From Geminocystis sp. NIES-3708 (GTDB taxonomy: Bacteria; Cyanobacteriota; Cyanobacteriia; Cyanobacteriales; Cyanobacteriaceae): a stretch of DNA of 64,000 bases. Position numbers and translations under genes: made by a program. The stretch is taken from the NCBI RefSeq assembly GCF_001548095.1, contig NZ_AP014815.1, positions 1,859,656-1,923,655 of the forward strand, read 5' to 3'. The notes under the pieces were generated by a model that worked only from the letters and a program-made list of their open reading frames with translations, was not told the DNA's origin and did not search any database. Shown one piece after another: positions 28,114 to 37,519 of the stretch. Position 1 is the first letter of the stretch. The number at the start of each line of letters is the position of its first letter.

Positions 28114-29856
28114 TTAAATATTATTAATTAATAATTCCTCAAATTGACGAAAAGGAAGGGGGCGACTAAATAAATAACCTTGATAAAAATCACAATTATT
28201 TTTATGTAAAAAAGCTAATTCTGGTTCAATTTCCACTCCTTCTGCTACCACATTAAGATTTAATTGATGTGCCATATCAATCAATGATTTAGTAATCGTC
28301 GCATTTTTTGGATTAATTTGAATATCTTTAATAAAACAACGATCAATTTTGAGAGTATCAAAATTAAAATTTTGCATATAACCCAAAGAAGAATATCCTG
28401 TGCCAAAATCGTCTATAGCAATTTTAAATCCTAAAGACTTCAATTTATTTAATTTTTTTGCTACTGTATTAGCATTATTAACTAATAAACTTTCTGTTAA
28501 TTCTAATTCTAATAAGTTGGGATTAAAATAATGATAGCTCATAATTTTCAATAATTTATGCTCTAATAAGTCTTGATTAAATTGTCTTGCAGAAATATTA
28601 ACAGCTATTTGTAAATCGTTTTTATATTTTTTTTGTAAGAAAGAAAATTGTTCACAGGCTTTATTTAAAACCCATTCTCCAATCGTGTCAATTAAGCCAA
28701 TTTCTTCTGCTAAAGGAATAAATATTGAAGGGGAAATAAATTTTTCTTCAGGATGATTCCATCTTAATAATGCTTCTGCACCAGTAACTTTATTGGTTTT
28801 AAATTCTACTTTTGGTTGGTAATAAAGTTCTAACTCATTTCTTTCTATAGCATGGTGTAATTGTGCTTCTAAGGATATTTGTTTTGGAGTATATTTATGC
28901 AAAGCAGGAGAATAAATTTGATACTGATTTTCTCCTAGTTTTTCTAAGTCTTTAATACTTTCTTTTGCTTTGTATAAAAGTTCATCGATATTTTGCCCTT
29001 GAAGAGGATAAAATGTTATACCAATGCGAAAATCGATAAAAATTTCTTGATTTTTATAAATAAAAGGTGGGGTGATTTTTTCTAATAACATTTTTGCTAA
29101 ATCAATAGCAGTTTGTTTAGTTTCAATAGGAGGAATAATTAAGGCAAAATCATCTCCTTCAAGACGAGTGATAATAGTTTGTTCACTTAAATTAGCTTTT
29201 AATCTTTTGACTAATGCTTTTAATAACATATTTCCTAAATCTTGTCCAAATTCATCTCTAATGAGCTTAAATCGACTAAAATTAAGATAAAAAATAGGAA
29301 TTAATTGAGGAATTTCATTCTCATTACCAGTAAATTCATCACTTAATTGTTGATAAAAAACTTCTAAAATACCATTAAAATTTTCTACCAATGAAAGTTG
29401 ATTTGGCAATTCAGTTATTTCATCAAATTTAGAAATATAGTTTAATTTTTCCCGTTGCTCAATCAGTTGATATTTAATTTTTTCAATTTCTTTATATTTT
29501 TGTAAAGCAACAATAATTGTGGTGGATAAATCTTCTTTTTTATAGGGTTTTACAATATACCCATAAGGGAAAGTATTTGCGGCTCTAGATAATATTTCTT
29601 CATTGGAATAAGCTGTTAAATAAATCACAGGAATAGAGGTAATTTTTGCTAATTCTTCTGTTAATTTAATTCCATCCATATTCCCTTTTAGATTAATATC
29701 CATTAAAACTAAATCAGGATTAGTTTTTTGAATTTCTAATAAGGCTTTTTCTCCATTATTTGATTTTCCGATAACTTCATAGCCTAATTGAGTCAAATCA
29801 ATCATCAAACTTTCTGCCGCAATTATTTCGTCTTCAACAATGAAAATTTTAATCAT
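28114..29856 (-). CDS. Response regulator with degenerate GGDEF and intact EAL domain
   Basis: A 580-residue protein: receiver (1-120, with phospho-acceptor Asp53 and Lys103 intact), GGDEF-like domain (about 150-315) and EAL domain (about 325-575). The cyclase motif reads EGDDF, which usually means no synthesis and possible GTP sensing. The phosphodiesterase side keeps EALLRW, the ELTES block, IDDFGTGYSSL and VAEGVE, so c-di-GMP hydrolysis is likely. The partner histidine kinase is not adjacent. It is monocistronic. Confidence 0.88.
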   Translation of the reverse strand: MIKIFIVEDEIIAAESLMIDLTQLGYEVIGKSNNGEKALLEIQKTNPDLVLMDINLKGNMDGIKLTEELAKITSIPVIYLTAYSNEEILSRAANTFPYGYIVKPYKKEDLSTTIIVALQKYKEIEKIKYQLIEQREKLNYISKFDEITELPNQLSLVENFNGILEVFYQQLSDEFTGNENEIPQLIPIFYLNFSRFKLIRDEFGQDLGNMLLKALVKRLKANLSEQTIITRLEGDDFALIIPPIETKQTAIDLAKMLLEKITPPFIYKNQEIFIDFRIGITFYPLQGQNIDELLYKAKESIKDLEKLGENQYQIYSPALHKYTPKQISLEAQLHHAIERNELELYYQPKVEFKTNKVTGAEALLRWNHPEEKFISPSIFIPLAEEIGLIDTIGEWVLNKACEQFSFLQKKYKNDLQIAVNISARQFNQDLLEHKLLKIMSYHYFNPNLLELELTESLLVNNANTVAKKLNKLKSLGFKIAIDDFGTGYSSLGYMQNFNFDTLKIDRCFIKDIQINPKNATITKSLIDMAHQLNLNVVAEGVEIEPELAFLHKNNCDFYQGYLFSRPLPFRQFEELLINNI

Positions 29857-30023
29857 TTTTTTTGTAGATTTTTAATTCTTAATATTTATTATAATAATAT
29901 TGTGACACACAATCCTAATAGTGTTTAAAGTAAAGCAGTTTTTATTAACTATTTCTTATATTGTAGATGAAGTTAATTAAAAAAATATGAAGTTTTAAGT
30001 TAAAGTCTGATTATAAATTAGAT

Positions 30024-32177
30024 TTAGACAACTTTATAAGTAAGATTAAACGTAACCCAATGACTTAAATCTAAAGCGTAAACATCATTGAGATTATTGA
30101 TTATATTATTACTAATATTACTTCCTAAATGTAAATCTTCTAATATAGCTTTAGCAATTATGACAGGATTATCTAATAAAATTATTTGCTCTATATCTGG
30201 TTTTAAATTAGGATTTTTATATAATTGGTTTAAGGTTTGATTAAAAGGAGATTTAGAACAAATTAACATCAGTTTACTAATTGCTTTATCCGTATTCATG
30301 CTCCATTTCAATGAACTTTTATGTTTGGGAATTGTTATGTTATCTAACGAATTAATAATTATCTCATCAGGAGAAAAATAACTAATAGCTTGTCTGGAAG
30401 AATTAATTCCAACTAATAAATAATATAAATTATGATTATTCTCATTATTAATAGTAATAGTTAACTGACTATCAAAAGGAATTTCTATTAATAAATTTTG
30501 ATCATTGTTAGAATATTTTTGAAAAGGATTTTTTATAGGCTGATAATTACTATAGCTAGTTTGTTCTTGGATATTAATAATTTTATCATTATGACTGATT
30601 TCCACATTAATATTAACTGATAATAAAGAAGAATATTGATTAGAAGTTAATTGTAATAATTTTTCTGCTAAAGCAATTTTTAAAGAAGGGATTAGGTGTT
30701 TTATAGCTGAAGAGACAGCTTCATTATCAACTTTTGGATAAGTATTAACTAATAAAACTTCTGAGGAAGTAAATAAACCATAGCCATCTATCATTGTTTT
30801 TTTATCATTTACTTTACCAAAAACTAAATCTGCAAAATTATCTCCTAAATTAACAACTGATTCTATCTCACTAATTGCACTTAATGCACTGGTAGCATCG
30901 ACTTTTTCTATTTTTTCAAGACTATCATTTAAAGCAATATTTAAAGTGGTATTTCTCTTTATAATGCGTAAGGATTCTCGAAGAATTAATCCTTTATAAA
31001 CTAAATTTTTATTACTGTTAATTAGAATTCCTTTAGCCTTATTTCCCACTAAGGAGTTAATTTGAATAGTAACTTTTTTTTCTTCTCCAAGATTAGCTAT
31101 AAAACATGAATTTAAACCATAGTTTAATAATACTAATAATGGTAAACTTAATAATTCTAATTCTATAATATTAGGCTCAATAATATTGGTAATAATCGCA
31201 TTTCCTTGAGAGAAAGAGTCTAAAGATAAATGATAAGGTAAAATACTATTTTTTAGATCTCCATAAAAATTAAATGTTTCACTTTTTCCTGTATATAAAG
31301 TTATCTGAGAAGCTACTTTTTTCATCAAAGATAAATTATCAGTCAAAGGTAAATTTTCCCATAAAGATTGAGTTAAGCAATAAGTAAATAAGCCAACATT
31401 AAAGTTAGTACTATTTATTTCTATTGCCAAATTGTTTCTAAAAGGAGTAATAATTAATCCTGATAATAAGTTATTTTTTTTATTTTTTAATCTCTTATTT
31501 TGACTATTTTTTTGTAAATTTTTATTGAAAGTTACTTCTTCTTGGCTGATAAACAAGTTAGTATTAAATGGGTAAGAACGAGATGTTAATTCATGGGTGA
31601 TAAATACAGAAGAAGAAATGAAACTGGTATCAAAAATAAAAGTATATTTATTAGTTTTTAATGATGTTCCTAATTGTAGAAAAGTATCTAATAAAATATC
31701 CTCAACAATATTATCATGGGATTTGATACTATCATAGGTAATTAAACTATTAACTGTGGTTGAATTGTTATCATCGTTATTTAATTTTATTTGTCTTCCG
31801 TAACCACTGAAATGAAAGATTACTACATCGTTATTTTCTGCTCGTTTAATTAAATGTTCTTCAAATGCTGTTAAAATATTTTCTCTAGTAGCTTCACGAT
31901 CAACTAAAGTAATAATATTGTCAGGGGAAAAACCAAAATGGTAAATCAGTAGTTTTTTCTGTAATTCAACATCTGTAGTGCATCCTCGTAAATTCTTGCC
32001 TTGAGAATATTGATTAATACCGACTAATAAAGCTAATTTTCGTGAAGCTGATGATTTTAGAGTTTCACCATAGGCATTTAATTGATATTTAGAAAGAGAG
32101 ATATTACCCCAAAATCCTCCTAAAGAAGCGATACTTAAACTTGCATTTTGCAAAAAATTACGTCTGGAAAATTTCAT
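30024..32177 (-). CDS. Tat-exported caspase-fold protein without catalytic dyad (pseudo-orthocaspase)
   Basis: A 717-residue protein. The N-terminus MKFSRRNFLQNASLS is a twin-arginine signal. A peptidase C14 (caspase) domain spans about 46-290 with LALLVGINQY and the strand VVIFHFSGYG. The catalytic His of the usual SGHG is Tyr126 here, and the usual DxCxSG Cys position is Ser185 in DTSFISS, so both dyad residues are lost. Such Tyr/Ser variants are known among cyanobacterial orthocaspases. The C-terminal 200 residues contain a DUF4384-like region (TITINNENNHNLYYLLVGI). It probably acts as a non-proteolytic binding protein. It lies downstream of the PatA/CheY/CheW trio, separated by a repeat. 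Confidence 0.82.
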   Translation of the reverse strand: MKFSRRNFLQNASLSIASLGGFWGNISLSKYQLNAYGETLKSSASRKLALLVGINQYSQGKNLRGCTTDVELQKKLLIYHFGFSPDNIITLVDREATRENILTAFEEHLIKRAENNDVVIFHFSGYGRQIKLNNDDNNSTTVNSLITYDSIKSHDNIVEDILLDTFLQLGTSLKTNKYTFIFDTSFISSSVFITHELTSRSYPFNTNLFISQEEVTFNKNLQKNSQNKRLKNKKNNLLSGLIITPFRNNLAIEINSTNFNVGLFTYCLTQSLWENLPLTDNLSLMKKVASQITLYTGKSETFNFYGDLKNSILPYHLSLDSFSQGNAIITNIIEPNIIELELLSLPLLVLLNYGLNSCFIANLGEEKKVTIQINSLVGNKAKGILINSNKNLVYKGLILRESLRIIKRNTTLNIALNDSLEKIEKVDATSALSAISEIESVVNLGDNFADLVFGKVNDKKTMIDGYGLFTSSEVLLVNTYPKVDNEAVSSAIKHLIPSLKIALAEKLLQLTSNQYSSLLSVNINVEISHNDKIINIQEQTSYSNYQPIKNPFQKYSNNDQNLLIEIPFDSQLTITINNENNHNLYYLLVGINSSRQAISYFSPDEIIINSLDNITIPKHKSSLKWSMNTDKAISKLMLICSKSPFNQTLNQLYKNPNLKPDIEQIILLDNPVIIAKAILEDLHLGSNISNNIINNLNDVYALDLSHWVTFNLTYKVV

Positions 32178-32347
32178 GATTGAGTTTTACCGCTAATGGA
32201 TGTAATTAAATCAATCCTACCAAAATAAAGAATTAATAATAGACTTCTTTCAGAAGTCAGGCAATGGGTAGACAAAAAAGTCTGAGGAATGAGGGTAGTA
32301 GATAGAAAATAACCTGATTTCGATCTCAAAATAGGTGATGACTGATG

Positions 32348-32511
32348 ACTGAGTTGAAAGACAGGCTGACAAAGAGACAGGCAGATTATATTTCTTGTGA
32401 ATCAATAAAATTCTCTCAAAAGTGCATCGAATATTGAGAAGTTTTCTTCCATTCTACTTGTCCACCTGTCTCGTCTTCACCATTTTTATTCTGTCGAACT
32501 CAAATCAAGTT
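32348..32511. repeat. Dispersed ~160-bp repeat, copy A
   Basis: This non-coding stretch is repeated in inverted orientation at about 63566-63728. A 29-bp block (32411-32439) is identical, and the neighbouring TTTTCTTCCATTCTACTTGTCCAC block is also identical. Overall similarity is high, with small indels such as CCACCTGTCTCG against CCACTTCTCTACCTGTCTCG. Its right end abuts the stop codon of the CheW-like gene. It fills most of the 333-bp spacer to the caspase-like gene. Confidence 0.8.
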
Positions 32512-33047
32512 TATTCTTTCGGCATAGCAGCAAAAATAGCATCTCCATCAATAGTAACAATAATGTCACCATTCTCTTTTATCCAGTATCCTCTTAAAAA
32601 TGGTGCTAAATCTGGAGTAACAGCCGAAGCAGGGGGAGAATGAAGCTCATTGGTATTACATAATTCAATATCATTAACATCACTAACAATTAATCCTACT
32701 AAATCTCCAGAAGTCCTACTTTTACGATCTTGACTGCTAGGATGAATTACTACCGCTTTATGATTGGAAGCAACCACTGATTGCTGATACCAAGGAGTAA
32801 ACCCTAATAATTGTCCTAAATCTATCATCCAGACTATTTCTCCACGCCAATTATAAACTCCAATTACCCATGAAGGCATCTCAGGAATCGGAATAATTTG
32901 TCCAAAAGGAATTTTTAATACTGCCGCAATGTCTGATAATGAAATCATTAAGTTAGTATCGGGTAAAAGAACAAATCTTAAAAATTGTTGTTTTTGAGAT
33001 TCTTCAGTTTTTTTCTGATTTGACAAAGACAATATTTGTTCACTCAT
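32511..33047 (-). CDS. CheW-like adaptor (PixI/PilI type)
   Basis: A 178-residue CheW-domain protein of the type that bridges a methyl-accepting receptor and a CheA-like kinase. The CheW core covers about 25-170, with the landmarks LPDTNLMISLSDIAAVLKIP, VIGVYNWRGEIVWMIDLGQLLG and VGLIVSDVNDIEL. It is the third gene of a PatA-like/CheY/CheW series on the minus strand, the same order as pixG-pixH-pixI or the pil chemotaxis sets of Synechocystis. The expected receptor and CheA genes do not follow; the next gene is the caspase-like gene. Confidence 0.86.
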   Translation of the reverse strand: MSEQILSLSNQKKTEESQKQQFLRFVLLPDTNLMISLSDIAAVLKIPFGQIIPIPEMPSWVIGVYNWRGEIVWMIDLGQLLGFTPWYQQSVVASNHKAVVIHPSSQDRKSRTSGDLVGLIVSDVNDIELCNTNELHSPPASAVTPDLAPFLRGYWIKENGDIIVTIDGDAIFAAMPKE

Positions 33048-33104
33048 AATGATGTCAATATGTATCGATTTTAATGATTAAGTAAAATAATTAGTAATCT
33101 TTAG

Positions 33105-33123
33105 GGGTGAATGGTATTCACCC
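33105..33123. repeat. Perfect hairpin GGGTGAAT-GGT-ATTCACCC
   Basis: An 8-bp perfect stem with a 3-base loop lies in the spacer between the CheW- and CheY-like genes. Its core is shared with 22961-22973. It may be a transcript-stability hairpin, but there is no T-run after it on the minus strand. Confidence 0.65.
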
Positions 33124-33286
33124 AAGTAATGAGGAATAATTAGCCTATATAGAACATTCCAGAAATGATAATTTTCTTTGGGAGATCATTGAAATAACTA
33201 TGCAAATTAATAATTGATTTATGACAATTGATTTTGTTTTTAATGGTTAAAGAAATCTAATAAAAATTAACTAATTGTTTAGTTTA

Positions 33287-33649
33287 TTACTTAATTAATT
33301 TTTTTACGGTAGAAAATAATTCTTCTTTATCCACTGGTTTAGGTATATAAGCATCTGCACCTTGTTTCATTCCCCAAAATTTATCCATTTCACTGCCTTT
33401 CGTTGAACAAATAATTACTGGTATTTTCCCTGTATTTTCTCCCGCTTTTATTTCTCTACAAATTTCAAAACCACTTTTACCCGGTAAGACTACATCCAAA
33501 ATGATTAAATCAGGAATACTACTACTTAATTTTTCTAAGGCTTCTTCTCCACTTTCAGCAGTAGTAACTGTAATACCCCATTCTACCAAATAACTAACTA
33601 ATATCTTTCTCTCTGTCGAAGAATCATCCACAATTAAAGCATTTCCCAT
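33287..33649 (-). CDS. CheY-like response regulator (PixH/PilH type)
   Basis: A 120-residue single-domain receiver. The acidic pair is at residues 8-9 (VDDS), the phospho-acceptor is Asp52 (LILDVVLPG), and the conserved Lys is Lys104 (YIPKPVD), so it should be phosphorylatable. The WG(M/V)KQGADAYI segment is typical of PilH-type regulators in twitching motility and phototaxis. It lies between the PatA-like and CheW-like genes, all on one strand, with spacers of 160-240 bp. Confidence 0.9.
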   Translation of the reverse strand: MGNALIVDDSSTERKILVSYLVEWGITVTTAESGEEALEKLSSSIPDLIILDVVLPGKSGFEICREIKAGENTGKIPVIICSTKGSEMDKFWGMKQGADAYIPKPVDKEELFSTVKKLIK

Positions 33650-33809
33650 AATTTTTACCTCTATTTGTTTATTTTTTTATTTTCTCAGTAATAGTTATTA
33701 TTTGACAATATATTCCTTTATTTTGTTACTTTCTGCTTTATTTCTATGACTAAACTATCATTTTTTGTTAATCACTGATAGCTCGAAAATAGTAGTTTAT
33801 AGTTAATTG

Positions 33810-35009
33810 TTAAGATACTGACAATCGTAGATGTTTACGAATAGTTTCTAACACTAAAGCCGTATCTACTGGTTTACTGATAAAATCTGATGATCCTACC
33901 ATTTTAGCCCGAACTCGATCAACTAAACCATCATTCCCTGTTAAAATCACAATGGGTGTATGCTTGAAAAAAGTTAATTTTCTGAGTTGACTACAAATTT
34001 CGTAGCCATTAGCATTAGGCATGATTAAGTCAAGAAATATTAAATCAGGTTTTTTCGCTAATAAAACAGCGATCGCTCTCAAAGCATCATTAACTCCAAT
34101 AAAGTTATAACCAGCACTGGTGATAATTTTTTCCATGGTTTGACAAATGAGAGGACTATCATCAACACAGGCAATAGTGATTTTCTGATTATTTAAAGTC
34201 TCGTCATCAAGACGGTGAATAGGTAGTTTTGGCTGTTCAAGGTCTGATATTTCGATTAAACGTACTAAACCTCTTTGTACATAAGGTAGTAAAGATCTAG
34301 TCACCGTGACAACATCTCTTTTCATTCTTACGGATAAATCTCTTAGAGTTTGTTGTCCATCTAATAATTGACTGAGGGTTTGATATATTTGAGGATTCGT
34401 TTGTTGTTCTAATTCTTGAGGTTGAGTGATAATGGGAGCCATATCAGGGGAACGATCGGCAATTTTTGCAGACTGCCATGCGTGCCATCCTTTTTGTGCT
34501 TCAATAATAACCTGTTCAGCATCTATTAAGACTAAACGAGTGGAAAAAGGTAAATTTTTATCTGGTTTGAGTTCACAAGTAACTTGCACTGCTTGAGTAA
34601 CATCAAACAACACCTCAACTATATTTTGACGAATCATTTTAGCGGCTTGTTCGAGGGTTACTTTTTGTTGCTCCACCCAAAAACATAATAATTCATATTC
34701 CCAACAATTATTATACTCATCTAATTCTAGGCGATCGACATCTCCCTGAATCGCCGACATATTATTCGGAACATGAGGCAAATGTGCTACGAGATTACGT
34801 CGCCATCTTCTGACAGGGTGATTTCCTCCAGTGGCATAAACTAATCTACCCAAATAGAGATAAAATACCCACTTAGCTTGTCTTGGACCTGTCAGCAAAA
34901 GTTGACCACTAAAACGAGGTTGCTTAAGATTTTCAAAAAATCCCGTTTGTTTTAGGGCGGTAAACTCTTTAAAGGGGATAGGATTAGACGTGTTTTCGTT
35001 AGAAGTCAT
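33810..35009 (-). CDS. PatA/PixG-like regulator (DUF4388-receiver)
   Basis: A 399-residue protein. The N-terminal PATAN/DUF4388 domain (about 10-110) starts with the typical FKEFTALKQTGFFENL and FSGQLLLTGP segments. A helical middle region (about 180-250) follows, and a C-terminal receiver (about 275-395) has the phospho-acceptor Asp in LIFLDLIMPNANGYEIC and the Lys in FISKPVD. PatA controls heterocyst pattern in Anabaena, while PixG/PilG-type members of unicellular species act in pilus motility. The neighbouring CheY/CheW genes favour the motility type. Confidence 0.86.
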   Translation of the reverse strand: MTSNENTSNPIPFKEFTALKQTGFFENLKQPRFSGQLLLTGPRQAKWVFYLYLGRLVYATGGNHPVRRWRRNLVAHLPHVPNNMSAIQGDVDRLELDEYNNCWEYELLCFWVEQQKVTLEQAAKMIRQNIVEVLFDVTQAVQVTCELKPDKNLPFSTRLVLIDAEQVIIEAQKGWHAWQSAKIADRSPDMAPIITQPQELEQQTNPQIYQTLSQLLDGQQTLRDLSVRMKRDVVTVTRSLLPYVQRGLVRLIEISDLEQPKLPIHRLDDETLNNQKITIACVDDSPLICQTMEKIITSAGYNFIGVNDALRAIAVLLAKKPDLIFLDLIMPNANGYEICSQLRKLTFFKHTPIVILTGNDGLVDRVRAKMVGSSDFISKPVDTALVLETIRKHLRLSVS

Positions 35010-35169
35010 TGATTCCTACTCAATTATATGTACTGACAAATCGATCTAATATATTAAAGGTTATCATAATTTTTAAAATAAAGGAATAAGTAACCAATAT
35101 TTAATTGGAAGATTGTTTTCTGATGATAATATGAACAAAGTTTCTCAATCATTCAAATAAATCTATTTT

Positions 35170-35508
35170 ATGAGTCAATTTACTATTAATTTGCTTCAAG
35201 GTGCTGTTTCTTTTAATTTTAGTCTTGATGCCGCAGAAAAACTAAAACAAGAAATCACTCTTTTAATGCAAAGTCTTAAAAATCTTGTTTTACAAGCTAA
35301 ATTAGGTGGTAAACCTATCCCTGAGAAGCCGATGGAATATCAACATACAGGAGATGTTTTTTTGGAAGTATTTTGTAATCCTAATATTTATCCTAATGCT
35401 TTTTCTGCCAAGGTTTTAGTTACCGTTAGAGATGATCGTTTAAGATTGACTTCTGAAGCAGAGTTAACTCGTTTAATTGAAGATTTAGAACAATACTTGA
35501 ATAGTTAA
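35170..35508 (+). CDS. Conserved hypothetical protein
   Basis: A 112-residue soluble protein that I do not recognise. It has no signal peptide, membrane helix or Cys cluster. The N-terminal beta-rich stretch (FTINLLQGAVSFNFSLD) is followed by a helix and then a segment with FLEVFCNPNIYPNAFSAKVLV. The ATG at 35170 is the only sensible start. It is 66 bp upstream of the CO2-hydration gene and divergent from the PatA-like gene, so it may share a transcript with the former. Confidence 0.6.
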   Translation: MSQFTINLLQGAVSFNFSLDAAEKLKQEITLLMQSLKNLVLQAKLGGKPIPEKPMEYQHTGDVFLEVFCNPNIYPNAFSAKVLVTVRDDRLRLTSEAELTRLIEDLEQYLNS

Positions 35509-35574
35509 CAATCCATAATTGATGATTTCATAATATAAAATCTTATAAATAAATTTACTTATTACTTAAATTAT

Positions 35575-36708
35575 ATGGTAGCAACTACTCTTAACCCTTC
35601 AAAACATCCTTTAGCTGAGTTTATTCATAGTTTAGAATCAGGTAAAAGTTTACTAAAAGATAGTTCTGAAAATGTTCTTGAGGTTGTGGGAATTTTAAAG
35701 TCTTATGGCATAGTTTTAGATGCTTATTCTAATAATCTTAATTACATTGCTGAACATCAATTTTTAGTTTTATTTCCTTTTTTTAAATATTTTAATGGTG
35801 ATTTTTCAAATAATAAATTATTGCGTCATTGGTGGCACGATCGCATAAATTTTGAATATGCTGAATATTGTATGCGTGCAATGTTATGGCATGGAGGCGG
35901 TAAGTTAGACGAATATGTAGATAGTGCAGAATTTGCCGAAGCAACCAAACAAGCTATTTCAGCTAAATTAAAAGGAAATCCCGTTATTTTAGGCTTAAAT
36001 AAGCTATTTCCAGAATTTTTGTCAGAACAAATCAAAATGCTAACTTATTATTCAGCATTAGGACAATTTTGGCGGGTAATGAGTGATATGTTTCTCAGTT
36101 TATCGGACAGATACGACAACGGCGAAATTAACTCAATCGAAGAAGTTGTTAAACATATTTTAGATGCTTTAGTAGCGGATGCTAATAAGCCCATAACTTA
36201 TGCGGTGGAAATTAAAGGCAAAATCTACGAATTAATTCCCAAAAAAGCAGGATTAACGTTTCTGATGGATACAGCAGTACCTTATGTGGAAGCTGTTTTC
36301 TTTCGTGGAACTCCATTTTTGGGCACAGTCTCTTACAATGCTCAAGAAAATCAAATACCCTATGATCAATCATTATTTACCTATGGTGCATTATATGCTG
36401 ATCCTTTACCCGTCGGTAGTGCTGGAATTCCCCCTACATTATTAATGCAAGATATGCGTCATTATTTACCTGAGTATTTACATGAGGTCTATAGAAATAC
36501 TTCACGAGGTGATGACGATTTATTAGTCAAAATTTGCGTTACTTTCCAAAAGTCTATGTACTGTGTAACTACAGCCGCTATTAGAGGATTAGCACCCTAT
36601 GATTTAAACACTAAAAACATAGAAGAAAAACAAGCTAATCGGAAATATTTAGAAGGATGGATGAATCGCTTTATTTCTTCTCGTATTTTAGATGTAAATA
36701 AAAATTAA
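35575..36708 (+). CDS. cupB: CO2 hydration protein (CupA/CupB, ChpX/Y family)
   Basis: A 377-residue peripheral subunit of the cyanobacterial NDH-1MS complexes. These use photosynthetic electron flow to convert CO2 to bicarbonate in the cytoplasm for the carbon-concentrating mechanism. Family landmarks include FPFFKYFNGDFS, LRHWWHDRINFEYAEYCM and WRVMSDMFLSLSDRYD. It is not next to ndhD/ndhF genes. In Synechocystis the separated, constitutive form is CupB, whereas CupA lies in the ndhF3-ndhD3 operon. The symbol is chosen by that logic; the family itself is certain. Confidence 0.85.
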   Translation: MVATTLNPSKHPLAEFIHSLESGKSLLKDSSENVLEVVGILKSYGIVLDAYSNNLNYIAEHQFLVLFPFFKYFNGDFSNNKLLRHWWHDRINFEYAEYCMRAMLWHGGGKLDEYVDSAEFAEATKQAISAKLKGNPVILGLNKLFPEFLSEQIKMLTYYSALGQFWRVMSDMFLSLSDRYDNGEINSIEEVVKHILDALVADANKPITYAVEIKGKIYELIPKKAGLTFLMDTAVPYVEAVFFRGTPFLGTVSYNAQENQIPYDQSLFTYGALYADPLPVGSAGIPPTLLMQDMRHYLPEYLHEVYRNTSRGDDDLLVKICVTFQKSMYCVTTAAIRGLAPYDLNTKNIEEKQANRKYLEGWMNRFISSRILDVNKN

Positions 36709-36741
36709 CCAAGAGATTAATTGATCAATAATTGTTACCTT

Positions 36742-36758
36742 AAAGGAGGTATATTTTG
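36742..36758 (+). promoter_or_regulatory. Strong ribosome-binding site deciding a TTG start
   Basis: AAAGGAGGT (36742-36750) is a near-perfect anti-16S match, placed five bases before the TTG at 36756. No ATG follows in frame before the P-loop, so this site fixes the start of the first GTPase-like gene. Such strong sites are not common in this window. Confidence 0.75.
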
Positions 36759-37505
36759 GGGGTAATTTATATAGGTGATAGGGCAGCTGGAAAAACTCAT
36801 TTGGCTTTAGAGTTAGCAAATCCACAGAGTCATTATGTCAAAGTAATAGCACCAGATTATCAATATATAAAAAGTCTTTTATATGATGAAAATTTGCAAA
36901 AAACAAAACCAACAGAGGCTTTTAAATCTGTCTATGATCAATACTTAAATGTAAGAGTACAATTACCCACAGGAAATAAAGAAATTAACTCTTATTGGTT
37001 AGATACAGCAGGAGAAATTTGGCGAAAAAATTGGCAAACAGAAAATAACTCTCAATGGCAAGAATTTTTAACTAAAATTAGAGAAAGTGAGGGAATTTTG
37101 TTAGTACTTCCTCCTTATCGTCAATTAGTTCATGATCAATTCAATAGAGAAGATTTTATTACTCAACAACAATGGTGTAATCGTTTTCAAAGATGGGTTG
37201 ATTTTTTTCGTTATGATTGTCCTAAAATTCGCCATTTATTATTATGTTTAAATAAGGCAGATTTATTTTGTAATTTACAGCAAGAAGCTAATATTTTAGG
37301 TTATATTCCCAATAGATCTCATTTTAATTGGCAACAGCGAAATCAATATGTTTATGATCGCTATTTTAGCCCTATTCATCCTCAAATTAGAGAATTAAAT
37401 AAGAGTATTTCTGGTTTATCTGTTAAATTTTTTATTACTAGCATTTATAATAGAAGTTTGCTAGAATTACCTTGGCTTTATCTGGGCAGTTTTTTATCGA
37501 AATAA
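36756..37505 (+). CDS. P-loop GTPase-like protein 1 of a four-gene cluster
   Basis: A 249-residue P-loop protein. G1/Walker A is GDRAAGKT (7-14), G3 is DTAGE (83-87) preceded by a hydrophobic strand, and G4 is NKAD (166-169), the guanine-specificity motif. It is therefore a probable GTPase of the TRAFAC class, though no close family was recognised. No membrane helix is visible. It starts at TTG behind an excellent ribosome-binding site and is 14 bp from the next GTPase-like gene, indicating one operon. A role in a regulated complex with the neighbouring genes is inferred from context. Confidence 0.75.
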   Translation: MGVIYIGDRAAGKTHLALELANPQSHYVKVIAPDYQYIKSLLYDENLQKTKPTEAFKSVYDQYLNVRVQLPTGNKEINSYWLDTAGEIWRKNWQTENNSQWQEFLTKIRESEGILLVLPPYRQLVHDQFNREDFITQQQWCNRFQRWVDFFRYDCPKIRHLLLCLNKADLFCNLQQEANILGYIPNRSHFNWQQRNQYVYDRYFSPIHPQIRELNKSISGLSVKFFITSIYNRSLLELPWLYLGSFLSK

Positions 37506-37519
37506 GGAATTAATTTTTT

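Noticed and set aside
32422-32643. 73-codon ORF with a hydrophobic start opposite the CheW-like gene
   Set aside because: It lies half in the dispersed repeat and half antisense to the CheW gene. The hydrophobic start is a by-product of repeat composition.
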